Source: a virus
Strand: one strand, 5' to 3'
Length of the DNA: 64,000 nt
IMG/VR virus record: IMGVR_UViG_3300027759_000077
Location: 1 to 64,000 of that record
The translations under genes and the position numbers were made by a program. Below are positions 49,301 to 58,013 of this stretch, piece after piece; within the stretch, counting starts at the first letter, position 1; every line of letters starts with the position of its first letter. The notes beneath the pieces were generated by a model, which saw nothing but the letters and a program-made list of their open reading frames with translations, searched no databases and was not told the DNA's origin.

Positions 49301-52300
49301 ATCTTTATTTACATCGTAGTCGTCAAAATCTAACTCAAAAGGGTTTTCTTCAAAATCATTTGTATTTAGATCCCACTCCGAACCCATCTCTAAACCTTCT
49401 TGCGGACCCTGGTCATTTTCGTCTTCTAACGCTTCCGAAAAATCGGGGTCTGATAATTCGGGAGTTGCAATTTCTTCTGGTGCATTTACAACAGGAGGTT
49501 TAGAAACCGAAGTGGAACTCGGCTTAGACGTAGTGGGAGTTGCTGAAGATGTAGAAAAAACGGGCGAGTCAAGATCAGAAGAATCATCTGCATTTATAGT
49601 TTCGTAATTGTCACTGTCAAGTTCATAATCGTCATTAGCTATATTTTCTGCTGCAACTTCTTCTGGCTCTTCAATAGCATTTTGCTCAATGTACTCATCG
49701 GGTATTTCCTCAGCATCATCACCGATTTTTGTGGGATTTTTAGTTGGGGCACTTCCCCCTGCAAGTTCTGCTTCTACTTCCTCTAACTTAATAGCATGGT
49801 TTTCATCGTCCCACGCTTGACTTCTATTGACTTGAGCTTGTGCCTCATCGGCAGCATAATCAAAAGCCTCATCGTCACCTAAAATACCACTACCTTTAAC
49901 ACTCGAATCGTGTCCATAGCGAGGGGTTGGTTTTGATCCTCCTTTTGGAGCAGGGTTTGCAGTCGGACTTGCCGGTGCTCCTGTCGATGCGGGATTAACC
50001 GGTGCTGGCTTTTTCTTTGGCGGGGGAGTAGAACCTTTGTTTGGTACTCCTCTTTGTGGAACGGGTGTTTCTTCTTCGTCATCATCGCTGTCTACAGCAA
50101 CTGCAAATTTTTCTAATGCTTTAGCTGTAGCAACTAAAGCATCTCGTAAAAGCTGAGCTTTGATTTCTAGGTCTTGTAATTCTTTATTCCACAACTCTAG
50201 TTCTTCGGGGTCTAAAGAATCACCAAAGATACCTATGTGATTTGTAATCGAATCAATGGCAGTATTAACAGAATCATCAGCTTTGGTTAATGCTTTTCCA
50301 AAAAGGATAAGATCCTCTTCATCTTTTACATTAACATTTTTTGAAAACCCTTCTGCGTCTTTAGCATCGTCATGGGCTTTTTCAACCTTCTTGGTTGTTA
50401 CACCCTCAACATGTTTTTGGAAAAAGCCTTTTTCATCACCAGGTTCTTTAGCGTCTTCTTGAACAGGTTCTTTATAGGCTTGACCCGAAAGACGATTCCA
50501 TGTTTCGGCAATCGCTTCGCCAAGAGTAAGGGGGATTTGCTCTTTAAACTTATCTGTTGCAGGGGCTGTAGGATTCTTAATCTCAAACTTGTCTTTATCT
50601 TCGGCACTAGCTTCTTTAGTTTTAGCAGCGTCTTTAGTAGTAGCATCTTTAGTTACTTCTGGTTCTTTATCAGCGTCTGCTTTTGTAGCACTGGCACTAG
50701 CAGCAGCGGCGGCAGAAGCGGCTTTAGCTGCTCTACGAGTTTCATTTAACTGAGCTATTATAAGATTCCCATTAGCACGGGCAAGCTTTAAGAACAAAGG
50801 GTTAGCCGTTGCTTTTCCATTTTTTAATATTTCACTTGCGTATTTTTTAATCCCATCAAGCAATGCAACCAACTCGTCATCTGTAGAAGATTCCAATAGC
50901 TTTGAATCTATTCTTTTCGTTGCAAAATCGGGTTCTGCTGTATTTACCGGTGCGGTTACGGGAGTTGACCCCGCTGTGACTATTGGAGGTGTTCCTACTA
51001 CGGGTTCCGTCGTAGCTCCCGCTGTTGGAACAGGTCCCGCTGTAGACCCTGCTGCTGCTGGATTAACGGGCGATGACCCTGCTGTAGAAGCGGGGGTAGC
51101 TGGGGTAACGGGCTTACCAGTAGATGCTTCTATTGCAGCACTACAGCGTGGGCATTTTACCTTTTTCCCTGCTGCCGAAATAGGTAGTTTGTACGTCGCT
51201 CCACAAGCTCCACACGTAACCGAAATAGCTTGTGGGGAAGAACCGCTTCCTGTGCCAGACGCTGCGGGTGCTTCGGGTGGAACTATCGATGATGTGGAAG
51301 TTGGAAAACTAAAAGCTAAAGGAGAAACTGGTTTTGGCCCAGATGCAGCCGCTGGCTTAGCTGCGGGTGTTGTAGCTGCGGGTTTCTTTTTTGGTTTCGG
51401 TGTAGCTGTAGGGTTTACTACGGGGGTATTAATACTGTTGAGTGTTTTTTCTTTTCTTTGTATCAAACTGTTTAAATAAGTACTAGCCGTTTTAATACCA
51501 GGGCTAGTGTCACTACCGTCAATATTGGCTTGTAATTCTTTTTCTAAACCTAGCTTGCTAGTAGCCTCTTTGATCATGTCGTCTAAGGTAGTAAGAATCA
51601 ACCCAGACACTTGTGTCGTGTCTTCTTTATTTCCGACCTTAATTTTTTTAATACTTAATAATTCATTAAAATCTTTTCTTAACCGGTTAAGTTTTTTATT
51701 CGCAAGCTCAATTTTTTCTTTTATCTTGTCTTGTTTTTTCGTACCACCTACATCGTAGAATCCCGCTAATGCTGCTCCACTCGCACTAAGCGCAAAAATA
51801 GAAGCTATTAATTTGGCAAGAAACGGTATGGAAGAATTACCGCCTTCAGTAGGACCAGCCGAAGGTGGAACTACAGGAGGCACGGCTGATGGTGCTACTA
51901 CAGGTATATCTGGAACTACTGGTGGTACTATTGGAACTACGGGTGGAACTACAGGAACTATGGGCGGTACTTCAGCGGGTATTTCCGGTGGAACTATTGG
52001 GACAACAGGCGGGACTATTTGAATTGGGGGAGGGACTACTTCAGGGGTCGGGACTATACCGTTAGCTGCATTAAATTGTTCAATATGATGTTGACGAAAC
52101 TCTGGGCTTAACCGGGGGCTTCTCCAAGTTTCGGGGGCTATTGGCTCTGCGCCCTTTTGACCGTGTAGTCCTTTTTTATCTTTTGCTGCTTGATTTCTAG
52201 CAGCGGCAAAGGCAGCTTCATCTTGAGGCTCTACCATGTACGGCATGCCGTGACCTTCAGCAACCATCTGCTGACTTATCGACTGACCCGAATCAGCGTC

Positions 52301-55300
52301 AATTAAATCGCCAACTCTACGATTATGGGAAACCCCTTTAAGCTTTAACTTTAATTTTTTGTTGGTAAGTAATTTAGCAAGCGCCGCTTTTGCTGCTTTA
52401 GCTCCGGGCTGTTCTTGCCACTTGTCGCCCTTAGACTCAGGGGCATCGTAGCCGTACATACGAAGACTAAGTTGTTGGGTAGAACCGTCGGCAAATTTAA
52501 TCGTTAACTTTACGGTATCGCCGTCAGTAACACTGTCGACAAGGGCAAAAGGTAAGTCGGCAAGAGCTACGTTTTTATTTACATTTGGCGGGGGTGTAGT
52601 TGGGGTGTTACCAAAAACAACAGAACCAGATTGGTTTGCAGCCGCTCCACCACCCAAACCTCCTGCGGGAGCCTGTGTATCTGTCAGGGGCATTGAAGGT
52701 GCATTGAAGGCTGCAAGGGCGGCTGCTTGTTGCTGCTGGTTTCTTACTGCTTGGATTTGTGCAGAATGTTTTGCAGCCGCTGCTTTCTTGGCTGCTTCGA
52801 CTTGAGCGGGAGTTGAAATAGGCTTTGATTGTGGTTCTACTCTCGGAGGTAATCCAGCGACTTCTCTCTCTTCTTCCTGTTTCTCTATTACATCTCTAAC
52901 ACGGTCTTTTTCTACTTGAGCTTCTACCCTTGAGTCTTGAATGTGACTCTCAAGAGGTTTACTTTCAGCACCCCCAGCCATGCCTACCATTAAACTGCCT
53001 AACACGGCAGCAGAAATGACGGGGACTTTGAGGCTTTTAAATGCTCTGGTTATAAAAGCTTGAAGAGGCTTGGTAACATTAATAGTGGATAAAGCAAATT
53101 GAACGTTTTTATCTTTAGGGGCTTTAGCTTTAATAAGGTCCGGTATATTGGCTCCGGAAAACATCTTAATGACTGCCGCCATAATCAATTCTTGCGGGTC
53201 GGATAAATAACCCTTTTTAACTTTTTTACCATTAGAATCTGTAGTCGTATCCGAAAACGCATTATCATCAACGCCTTCACCAGACGTAACAATTGCTTGT
53301 AATAGTTCTTTTTGACCGCCTTCAAGACTCACAGGAGAGCCTGTTTTATTCAGTAGTCCGTGAAGTACTTCCTCTAACAGGGAAGCTCGGACTTGTGCTA
53401 GTTGTGCTTCATTGCCTTTTTCAAAAGCACTAGGAGGAACGGCAAGCTCTAAACCCTGCGAAAATTGATCGCTACCTTTTTCTTTTATACGGTGGACTGC
53501 ACCCGAATAAGAAGCACCTTTATTTTTTCCTGTCCCCTCTATTGACTCACCAGCATGAATAGAAATAACTTTAAAAAGTTTTGGAATACTAATTCCTAAT
53601 TGTTTTCCTAAGCTATCAATTAAACTTGAAACATTGTCTTCAAAATTCTCCTCCTGCCCCTCTTCAATAGCATCTTTATTACGTGCCTCTATACTGTTTG
53701 GATAATAATCTTTTACATCTTCGGGTTTAAATTTAGCAAACGATCCAACTAAAGGAGCTAAAATACTTTCTAACACACTCATAGCAGAAACAAAAATATC
53801 ATCTCCCGAAACACGTTCTTTAAAGTTTTGTGTTGATTGCGATTTAATACCACCAATATTTTCCCTAATACCCTTCATAAACTCAGCAAGAGCACCAACA
53901 TTAGAATCTATTTTTGCATTGTCTTCCGCTTTAGTTTTAGGCCCTCTAGTATCTAATGACTCGGGAAGAGCTTGCATCTGTTCTAAAATTTTAAGAAAGA
54001 CCAGCCCTTCTGCTGCTACGTCACCGCTAGCATCATGAGCTACGGACTCAACACCAAAATGTTCTGCAAGAACCTCAATAGTAAAGTCGGTCTTGCCTTC
54101 ATAGTCGTTTCGTTTATCTTTCGCCGCATTAGCTCTAGCAACATTGGCATCTTCTGGAAACTCAGCATCATCCAATCGTTTTGCGTGAACTTCGTTTAAA
54201 GCGTCTTGTATTTCGCTGTGAGGGTCTTTTCCCAGAAGGACATTAGCTTTCTTTTGAAAAGTAATTAACTGTTTTAATAAAGAAGCTAAATCTACTGTTT
54301 TAGTAACACTAGAATCATTTCGTTCTTGTTCGGTACTAGGAAGTATTCTCTTAAGCTGATTTTTTAAAGGATCAGTTTCATCTTCATGGCCTGCATTTTT
54401 ACCCAGTTTTTGATCAAATGAGCTTTTAGCCACCCCAACCATTCCACCCTCTTTACCTTCAAATTCATCAAGAAAACTACTTAAGATAGTAGCAGCTTCA
54501 TCTTTACTAACCTTAGGGGCAGCGTTATACGCATTACGAAGATTATCAAACTTATCATTTTCGGCAAGAGAGTGAGTATCTGGCTTATCCACAAAAATAT
54601 TTAGACTTTTAACAACGTTACCCGTAGCTTTATCAATGACACTAGCTGCAACTTGTATGATTTCAGCGGATCTAAAATACTCATCTGTGCCCACCTTAGT
54701 ACCACTTTTAGATGCAGTTTCGGTATCAACCACTATGATATATTTCTCAGAAATATCAGATTGTTTGACAGCCTCAGTAAATTCTTGCTTATCTTTCTTT
54801 GATCCCTTTTTTTTCTTACCTACCTTATTATCTTCTGGGGCTAAAGGATTTTTGGGGTCAGGATTGATAATGGCATCTACGTCTTTTTTACCGGATTTTC
54901 TTTTAGACTTTATTGAAGACCAAAGCCCATCCATTCGTTCTTCACCCAGCATCGTAACGGAATATTTCTTGTCATAAAAAGTTTGTAAGTCTTCAATAAA
55001 CTTTACGTAATAAGATTTTTCTTCTTCAATTCGATCTTTATCATCAGACTTTTTATAATTAGGATCCGCATCTTTAATTTTGTTTTCTTCTTTGGTTTTC
55101 TTTTTTTGCTCGATACGCTCCAGTTGCTCAGGGGTCTTAGCTTTGTTTCTAATACTTTCCATTGCAGTTAAGTGTGCGGATAAAACAGATTCTTTTAAAC
55201 CTAAGTAAGACATGTACTCTTGTAAAGGCTGCGAGTAAGAAGCAGATACACCAAGGGTATCTCCTAAAGCCTCTCGTTCTTTTTCTGCCATCCGTTCTCT

Positions 55301-57268
55301 TGGTTTCCAATCACTATCATCGTTATCCTTCTTGATACCAGCACCGGTATGTTTTACATCTTCTGCAAAACCACCTTTTTTAATACCTTGCATACGTCTT
55401 AAATGGGCGCTTAATTCTTCTTCTTTAGCGAATAAAAAATCAACGTAGGGGGCAATGCGATCTTCCCCAAATTCGTCAATCATCGTGTGCGTATCACCAG
55501 CATCTTTAGCAGCGTTTTTTCGGTCTTGGTACGGTTTTGCAAGAGGAGCTTGCTTTGCTCTACGCTCGTCTCGTTCAGTCTTTGTTTGTAATTCTCTGGC
55601 TTTTTTTTGTAGGTCGTAAAATGTTTTTGCCTTGTTTACTTTTAGCTGCAAAAAAGCAAGGTACGGAGCAATCTTTTCGAGATCATCGTTTTCTTGTTTT
55701 GTATTGCCAGTACCTAAATCAATAACCAGGCTTTCTTTTTTCTTTCGTGCTGTTTCACCAGCATAAAATTCTTCCGAGTGTTGCTTCTTTTTTTGAAGCC
55801 ATGCAGTGTACAAGGCTAAAGAAGCCGCTTGGTCTGAAGCAGCGGTTTTAGAAGCGTCGCTAGTAGGGTCTAGTAAACTAGCGGCTTTGGCAGCTTTGGC
55901 ATCGGCATAATACTTTTGGGTGTCGGCAGCTTTTTTATTGAGGTATTCTAAATGGGCTTTTTCCCCCTCAGCTATGCGGGCTTTTTCAGAAGTGTTTTCG
56001 GGAGTACCGGGGGTTGCCTTTTTCAACTTTACGCTTGCGTGATACTCTTTTGTTAATTGGGATTTGTCCGTAAGATATTTTTCATGTGCAACTTTGTCTT
56101 CAGCACGACGTGCTTCCTCTTCCGCAAATTCGGCAGTCCCAACGGTTTTTTTAGCGTTTTTTATTTTTTCATAATAGTTTTTAGATATTTCTGCCTTATT
56201 AGCAAGGTATTCTAATTGAGATTTTTCTTCGTCTTTTAAACGATCTTTTTCACTATCGTTTTCGGGAGTGCCGGGAGTACTCTTTTTTAACTTTATGTTT
56301 TCATGATATTCTTTTGTTAATTTAGATTTTTGGGCAAGGTATTCTAAATGGGCTTTATTATCTTCATTACGATGCTTTTGTTCTTCAGCGTTTTCTACTG
56401 TTCCAATTGTGTTTTTAGCGGTCTTTATTTTTTCGTAATAGTCTTTAGTCATTGCCGCTTTTTTAACAAGGTAAGCTAAATGATCTTTTTCTTCGTCTTT
56501 TAAACGAGATTGTTCCGCTGTGTTTTCTGTCGTTCCAATTGTATTTTTAGCGGTCTTTATTTTTTCGTAATAGGCTTTGGTCATCTCAGCTTTTTTAACA
56601 AGGTAAGCTAAATGATCCTTCTCTTCATCTTTTAAGCGAGCTTGTTCCGCTGTGTTCTCAGGTGTGCCGGGGGTAGCTTTCTTTGCCTTGACCGCATTGT
56701 GATAGTCTTGTGTTAGTTTTGTTTTGTCAGCAAGATATTTTTCATGTGAGGCTTTGTCTTCAGCACGACGTTTTTCTTCTTCTGCAAACTCGGCAGTACC
56801 CGCAGTTGTTTTTGCGGTTTTTATTTTTTCGTAATAGTTCTTCGTCATCTCCGCTTTGTCACGTAAAAACTGTTCGTGATCTTTAAGGCGCTGAGCATCG
56901 TCTTTCGTGGAATCTGACGTTCCTGTTTCTTTTGCGATTTGTTGCTTGATACGGATTTTACCAAGTTCACGGAAAGCGAATTGGTTAAAGTGATCGTGAT
57001 CTGATTGACGATCCATGCGGTGAGGAGATGAAGATCCGCTAGGTTTACTAAAGTGTGACCTAGCGGAATGCATTATAAATGCGAGGTGGGAAAACTCGAT
57101 GCCAATGGTTTTGGCAGATTCTTGAATAGCATCTAGCTGAACACTAAAGCGGGAGAGAGAAGCGGACATCTGAGAAAAGTTCTCAAATATCTTTCGGACA
57201 GCTTCCTGTCCTGTATAAGGAACTTGGGAAAGTTTGGGGTTCTTGTGTCCGTCACCTTGACTTGCCAT
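46307..57268 (-). CDS. Giant tape measure protein with exonuclease, nuclease and zinc-ribbon domains
   Basis: A 3653-aa protein. Residues about 120-480 contain about eight 44-residue helical repeats (KDEEKDHLAYLVKKAEMTK-type). Residues about 840-1080 form a DEDDh exonuclease: VVDTETAS, KSSFDQKL and VAHDASGDV. Residues about 1400-1460 include LLEEVLHGLL, a zincin-like segment with Glu replacing the first His. Residues about 1570-1712 form a staphylococcal-nuclease-like domain (DSVTDGDTVKL; RMYGYDAPES; NRRVGD). A Pro/Val-rich linker follows, then a zinc ribbon (CGACG ... CPRC, about 2016-2045). The last quarter has the tape-measure motif RGSDTVPAM (about 2945) and several membrane-like helices (about 3050-3390). 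Gene order just after the tail chaperones and before tail-tip genes confirms the tape measure role. Confidence 0.9.
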   Translation of the reverse strand: MASQGDGHKNPKLSQVPYTGQEAVRKIFENFSQMSASLSRFSVQLDAIQESAKTIGIEFSHLAFIMHSARSHFSKPSGSSSPHRMDRQSDHDHFNQFAFRELGKIRIKQQIAKETGTSDSTKDDAQRLKDHEQFLRDKAEMTKNYYEKIKTAKTTAGTAEFAEEEKRRAEDKASHEKYLADKTKLTQDYHNAVKAKKATPGTPENTAEQARLKDEEKDHLAYLVKKAEMTKAYYEKIKTAKNTIGTTENTAEQSRLKDEEKDHLAYLVKKAAMTKDYYEKIKTAKNTIGTVENAEEQKHRNEDNKAHLEYLAQKSKLTKEYHENIKLKKSTPGTPENDSEKDRLKDEEKSQLEYLANKAEISKNYYEKIKNAKKTVGTAEFAEEEARRAEDKVAHEKYLTDKSQLTKEYHASVKLKKATPGTPENTSEKARIAEGEKAHLEYLNKKAADTQKYYADAKAAKAASLLDPTSDASKTAASDQAASLALYTAWLQKKKQHSEEFYAGETARKKKESLVIDLGTGNTKQENDDLEKIAPYLAFLQLKVNKAKTFYDLQKKARELQTKTERDERRAKQAPLAKPYQDRKNAAKDAGDTHTMIDEFGEDRIAPYVDFLFAKEEELSAHLRRMQGIKKGGFAEDVKHTGAGIKKDNDDSDWKPRERMAEKEREALGDTLGVSASYSQPLQEYMSYLGLKESVLSAHLTAMESIRNKAKTPEQLERIEQKKKTKEENKIKDADPNYKKSDDKDRIEEEKSYYVKFIEDLQTFYDKKYSVTMLGEERMDGLWSSIKSKRKSGKKDVDAIINPDPKNPLAPEDNKVGKKKKGSKKDKQEFTEAVKQSDISEKYIIVVDTETASKSGTKVGTDEYFRSAEIIQVAASVIDKATGNVVKSLNIFVDKPDTHSLAENDKFDNLRNAYNAAPKVSKDEAATILSSFLDEFEGKEGGMVGVAKSSFDQKLGKNAGHEDETDPLKNQLKRILPSTEQERNDSSVTKTVDLASLLKQLITFQKKANVLLGKDPHSEIQDALNEVHAKRLDDAEFPEDANVARANAAKDKRNDYEGKTDFTIEVLAEHFGVESVAHDASGDVAAEGLVFLKILEQMQALPESLDTRGPKTKAEDNAKIDSNVGALAEFMKGIRENIGGIKSQSTQNFKERVSGDDIFVSAMSVLESILAPLVGSFAKFKPEDVKDYYPNSIEARNKDAIEEGQEENFEDNVSSLIDSLGKQLGISIPKLFKVISIHAGESIEGTGKNKGASYSGAVHRIKEKGSDQFSQGLELAVPPSAFEKGNEAQLAQVRASLLEEVLHGLLNKTGSPVSLEGGQKELLQAIVTSGEGVDDNAFSDTTTDSNGKKVKKGYLSDPQELIMAAVIKMFSGANIPDLIKAKAPKDKNVQFALSTINVTKPLQAFITRAFKSLKVPVISAAVLGSLMVGMAGGAESKPLESHIQDSRVEAQVEKDRVRDVIEKQEEEREVAGLPPRVEPQSKPISTPAQVEAAKKAAAAKHSAQIQAVRNQQQQAAALAAFNAPSMPLTDTQAPAGGLGGGAAANQSGSVVFGNTPTTPPPNVNKNVALADLPFALVDSVTDGDTVKLTIKFADGSTQQLSLRMYGYDAPESKGDKWQEQPGAKAAKAALAKLLTNKKLKLKLKGVSHNRRVGDLIDADSGQSISQQMVAEGHGMPYMVEPQDEAAFAAARNQAAKDKKGLHGQKGAEPIAPETWRSPRLSPEFRQHHIEQFNAANGIVPTPEVVPPPIQIVPPVVPIVPPEIPAEVPPIVPVVPPVVPIVPPVVPDIPVVAPSAVPPVVPPSAGPTEGGNSSIPFLAKLIASIFALSASGAALAGFYDVGGTKKQDKIKEKIELANKKLNRLRKDFNELLSIKKIKVGNKEDTTQVSGLILTTLDDMIKEATSKLGLEKELQANIDGSDTSPGIKTASTYLNSLIQRKEKTLNSINTPVVNPTATPKPKKKPAATTPAAKPAAASGPKPVSPLAFSFPTSTSSIVPPEAPAASGTGSGSSPQAISVTCGACGATYKLPISAAGKKVKCPRCSAAIEASTGKPVTPATPASTAGSSPVNPAAAGSTAGPVPTAGATTEPVVGTPPIVTAGSTPVTAPVNTAEPDFATKRIDSKLLESSTDDELVALLDGIKKYASEILKNGKATANPLFLKLARANGNLIIAQLNETRRAAKAASAAAAASASATKADADKEPEVTKDATTKDAAKTKEASAEDKDKFEIKNPTAPATDKFKEQIPLTLGEAIAETWNRLSGQAYKEPVQEDAKEPGDEKGFFQKHVEGVTTKKVEKAHDDAKDAEGFSKNVNVKDEEDLILFGKALTKADDSVNTAIDSITNHIGIFGDSLDPEELELWNKELQDLEIKAQLLRDALVATAKALEKFAVAVDSDDDEEETPVPQRGVPNKGSTPPPKKKPAPVNPASTGAPASPTANPAPKGGSKPTPRYGHDSSVKGSGILGDDEAFDYAADEAQAQVNRSQAWDDENHAIKLEEVEAELAGGSAPTKNPTKIGDDAEEIPDEYIEQNAIEEPEEVAAENIANDDYELDSDNYETINADDSSDLDSPVFSTSSATPTTSKPSSTSVSKPPVVNAPEEIATPELSDPDFSEALEDENDQGPQEGLEMGSEWDLNTNDFEENPFELDFDDYDVNKDDKRVEDEAAAQKEVEANYTPNQKKFWEDIAKEKEEEEERAGLSSGLSTGDRTKEWLRNKLINQLLGERIRDGLEGEDAEDRKDEIRERLSKQYDVLDDNYDLASSPPLELDKDLDKPKDSLDIYKSMGGTIGYASDGTSVEKPSIFGGIFNSIFGKAKPKKKWKPPTNYHPTKNNWDTDTNFENKYRSGGGDIEKKGFFGNIFDNIFGEAKPKKKWKPKPNKEMVKNNWNTDDTFENSYRALGGDVSNKKDNSKSLSDLIFKPRGSDTVPAMTPEGQPYMLEKGERVIKRSESEKNKDLLDNINDGKIKKPPVYAASGTTAGGSKGGSSKGGSSGSSKGGSSKGGSGGGTPPPATRPTSMGSSSGDPLAPLGAWVKDFIANSRVGVIGGSFMALGKAVQGAMYSLGNFVKGASPDTFSTLQGSIALLTGSIGIGLIPVFLRASSIIQGWAKDIQNGTGVMGGLVTGVTKFIDSIDQGTLEFLVGVGLFVAGLTMFAPVLGIVIPIITGLAAGFSLLSMPLVAFGVLVVAILDKAGLLGPALNMLVSGVSFVVSALATGVGIIVSVVGTLLGAVTSFVGFFVGIGASIGGYILGLFSPLAPFFNMLGQVLFGLVGVIGAAIGIWAMFGGTVMAVIGFFSGLVGSVVALFGAVAGFFTTVGSLSGLFTLLYTWCAGLVTSFAAAVASTWTYVANMAKAAIAVIAANPMLAAFALALGAGIVAIGLWEKAAIKAAEAKSQGDKNSRETSTEKKYAEGIADTGGKTKEGRVNALETEAAKQRKVALKSKNDANDLEYGKNGVKMDKKAAKSMREGTVQEEGRKLNALENQLLVEQDPNQAKVRNQAVTDRDNGVTAEQASARDNPKGIDTGLGFKLPPMPDFKDLKLPKFDFKLPKFELPGQKKKTPEEEAEAAKKKKADDIASAKQGVAASMGSMKSQSSFSSVEEAYKKIQVSALGDDPMTVELKKIQEQSLARMLIELQKLNGTNKVIAEKKPEGVGA

Positions 57269-57273
57269 GACAA

Positions 57274-57603
57274 TTACCCCTGTTTTTCGTTTTGTTTCTT
57301 AATTGCTTCATCAATGAACTTTTGATTATCGGCTTGACCTTTAGTCCATAATGCTTGTGTCTCTTCTTCCGATAAACTTTTCCAGTCCCTATGAACCTTC
57401 CAAAAGATTTCTTTTTCGCTTTGCAATTGCCCAATAGGTTCGTCCGCTTCTTTTGGTCTAAAGAAAACGTTCTTAATCTGATAAGGAGTTAATAAACCAA
57501 TCTCTTCCATGCTAAGATTGAAAGGCTCTTTAACTAAAGCGGAAAAAATACCTGCTACAGTTATCCGGCGGCCTGGTTCTGAGTTGCCTCCGGACCATTC
57601 GGG
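57274..57603 (-). CDS. Tail assembly chaperone extension (T part) in the -1 frame
   Basis: In the frame -1 to the upstream chaperone gene, codons are open from the slip site (57603-57609) to 57274. The visible product ends with EEIGLLTPYQIKNVFFRPKEADE and a charged helical tail. This is the classic gpT-like extension of lambda-type chaperones: a fusion of about 134 residues of the G part plus 109 residues here, 243 aa in all. The internal ATG at 57510 is not required. It ends 5 nt before the tape measure gene, as usual for this pair. Confidence 0.75.
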   Translation of the reverse strand, partial: PEWSGGNSEPGRRITVAGIFSALVKEPFNLSMEEIGLLTPYQIKNVFFRPKEADEPIGQLQSEKEIFWKVHRDWKSLSEEETQALWTKGQADNQKFIDEAIKKQNEKQG

Positions 57604-58004
57604 TTTGGGTCGTTATTTGCTTCCCCAACCTTATTCATCATCTCTTCCAAACGGCTCTGTACCAATTCATCAACAATGTTGATTTCGATCTCAGGATGGT
57701 TTGGAGTAAGACAAAGAAAAAGGATTTTCTTAAAGTGGGTCAACGTCTGCATGGCTCGCATACAAGGCGGGGATCCAAATGCATAGTAACCTTCTGCAAT
57801 GTCTTTTTGAGTCTTAGCAATAAGGTCAGAATACTCTTCTGCTGTTAAATACTGACGCATACGTTTTGCTATGCGAACTGCGTGATCTTCTAAATACCTT
57901 TCAAACTCACCTTGGATTTTGTATGTCCACGGGGAACATGTGTACGTTTTACCGTCATGTTCAAAACTACTTCCTAATCCCAAAGCTCTCGAAATCTCAG
58001 CCAT
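57561..58004 (-). CDS. Tail assembly chaperone (G part)
   Basis: A 147-aa mostly alpha-helical protein (FERYLEDHAVRIAKRMRQY; LTHFKKILFLCLTPNHPEI), acidic, located directly upstream of the tape measure gene. Such proteins coat and fold the tape measure during tail assembly. A slippery heptamer CCCAAAC at 57603-57609, in the correct phase, can shift some ribosomes into the -1 frame to make a longer GT form. Function is inferred from gene order and frameshift signature rather than sequence similarity. Confidence 0.75.
   Translation of the reverse strand: MAEISRALGLGSSFEHDGKTYTCSPWTYKIQGEFERYLEDHAVRIAKRMRQYLTAEEYSDLIAKTQKDIAEGYYAFGSPPCMRAMQTLTHFKKILFLCLTPNHPEIEINIVDELVQSRLEEMMNKVGEANNDPNPNGPEATQNQAAG
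57603..57609 (-). other. Programmed -1 ribosomal frameshift slippery site
   Basis: CCCAAAC in the reading frame as C CCA AAC, which is an XXXYYYZ heptamer. It lies 40 nt before the G-part stop (57563-57561). The -1 frame is open across it and continues to 57274. Downstream sequence in the overlap is GC-rich (GGAGGCAACTCAGAACCAGG) and may form a stimulatory structure. Confidence 0.7.
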
Positions 58005-58013
58005 TTTAAACTC

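Noticed and set aside
50976-51479. Plus-strand 167-codon Gly/Ala-rich frame inside the tape measure gene
   Set aside because: Antisense shadow of a Pro/Thr/Ala-rich linker; composition is a by-product.
57252-57434. 60-codon frame between the chaperone and the tape measure gene
   Set aside because: It lies within the -1 frame extension of the chaperone in another phase and reads as a basic low-complexity by-product.
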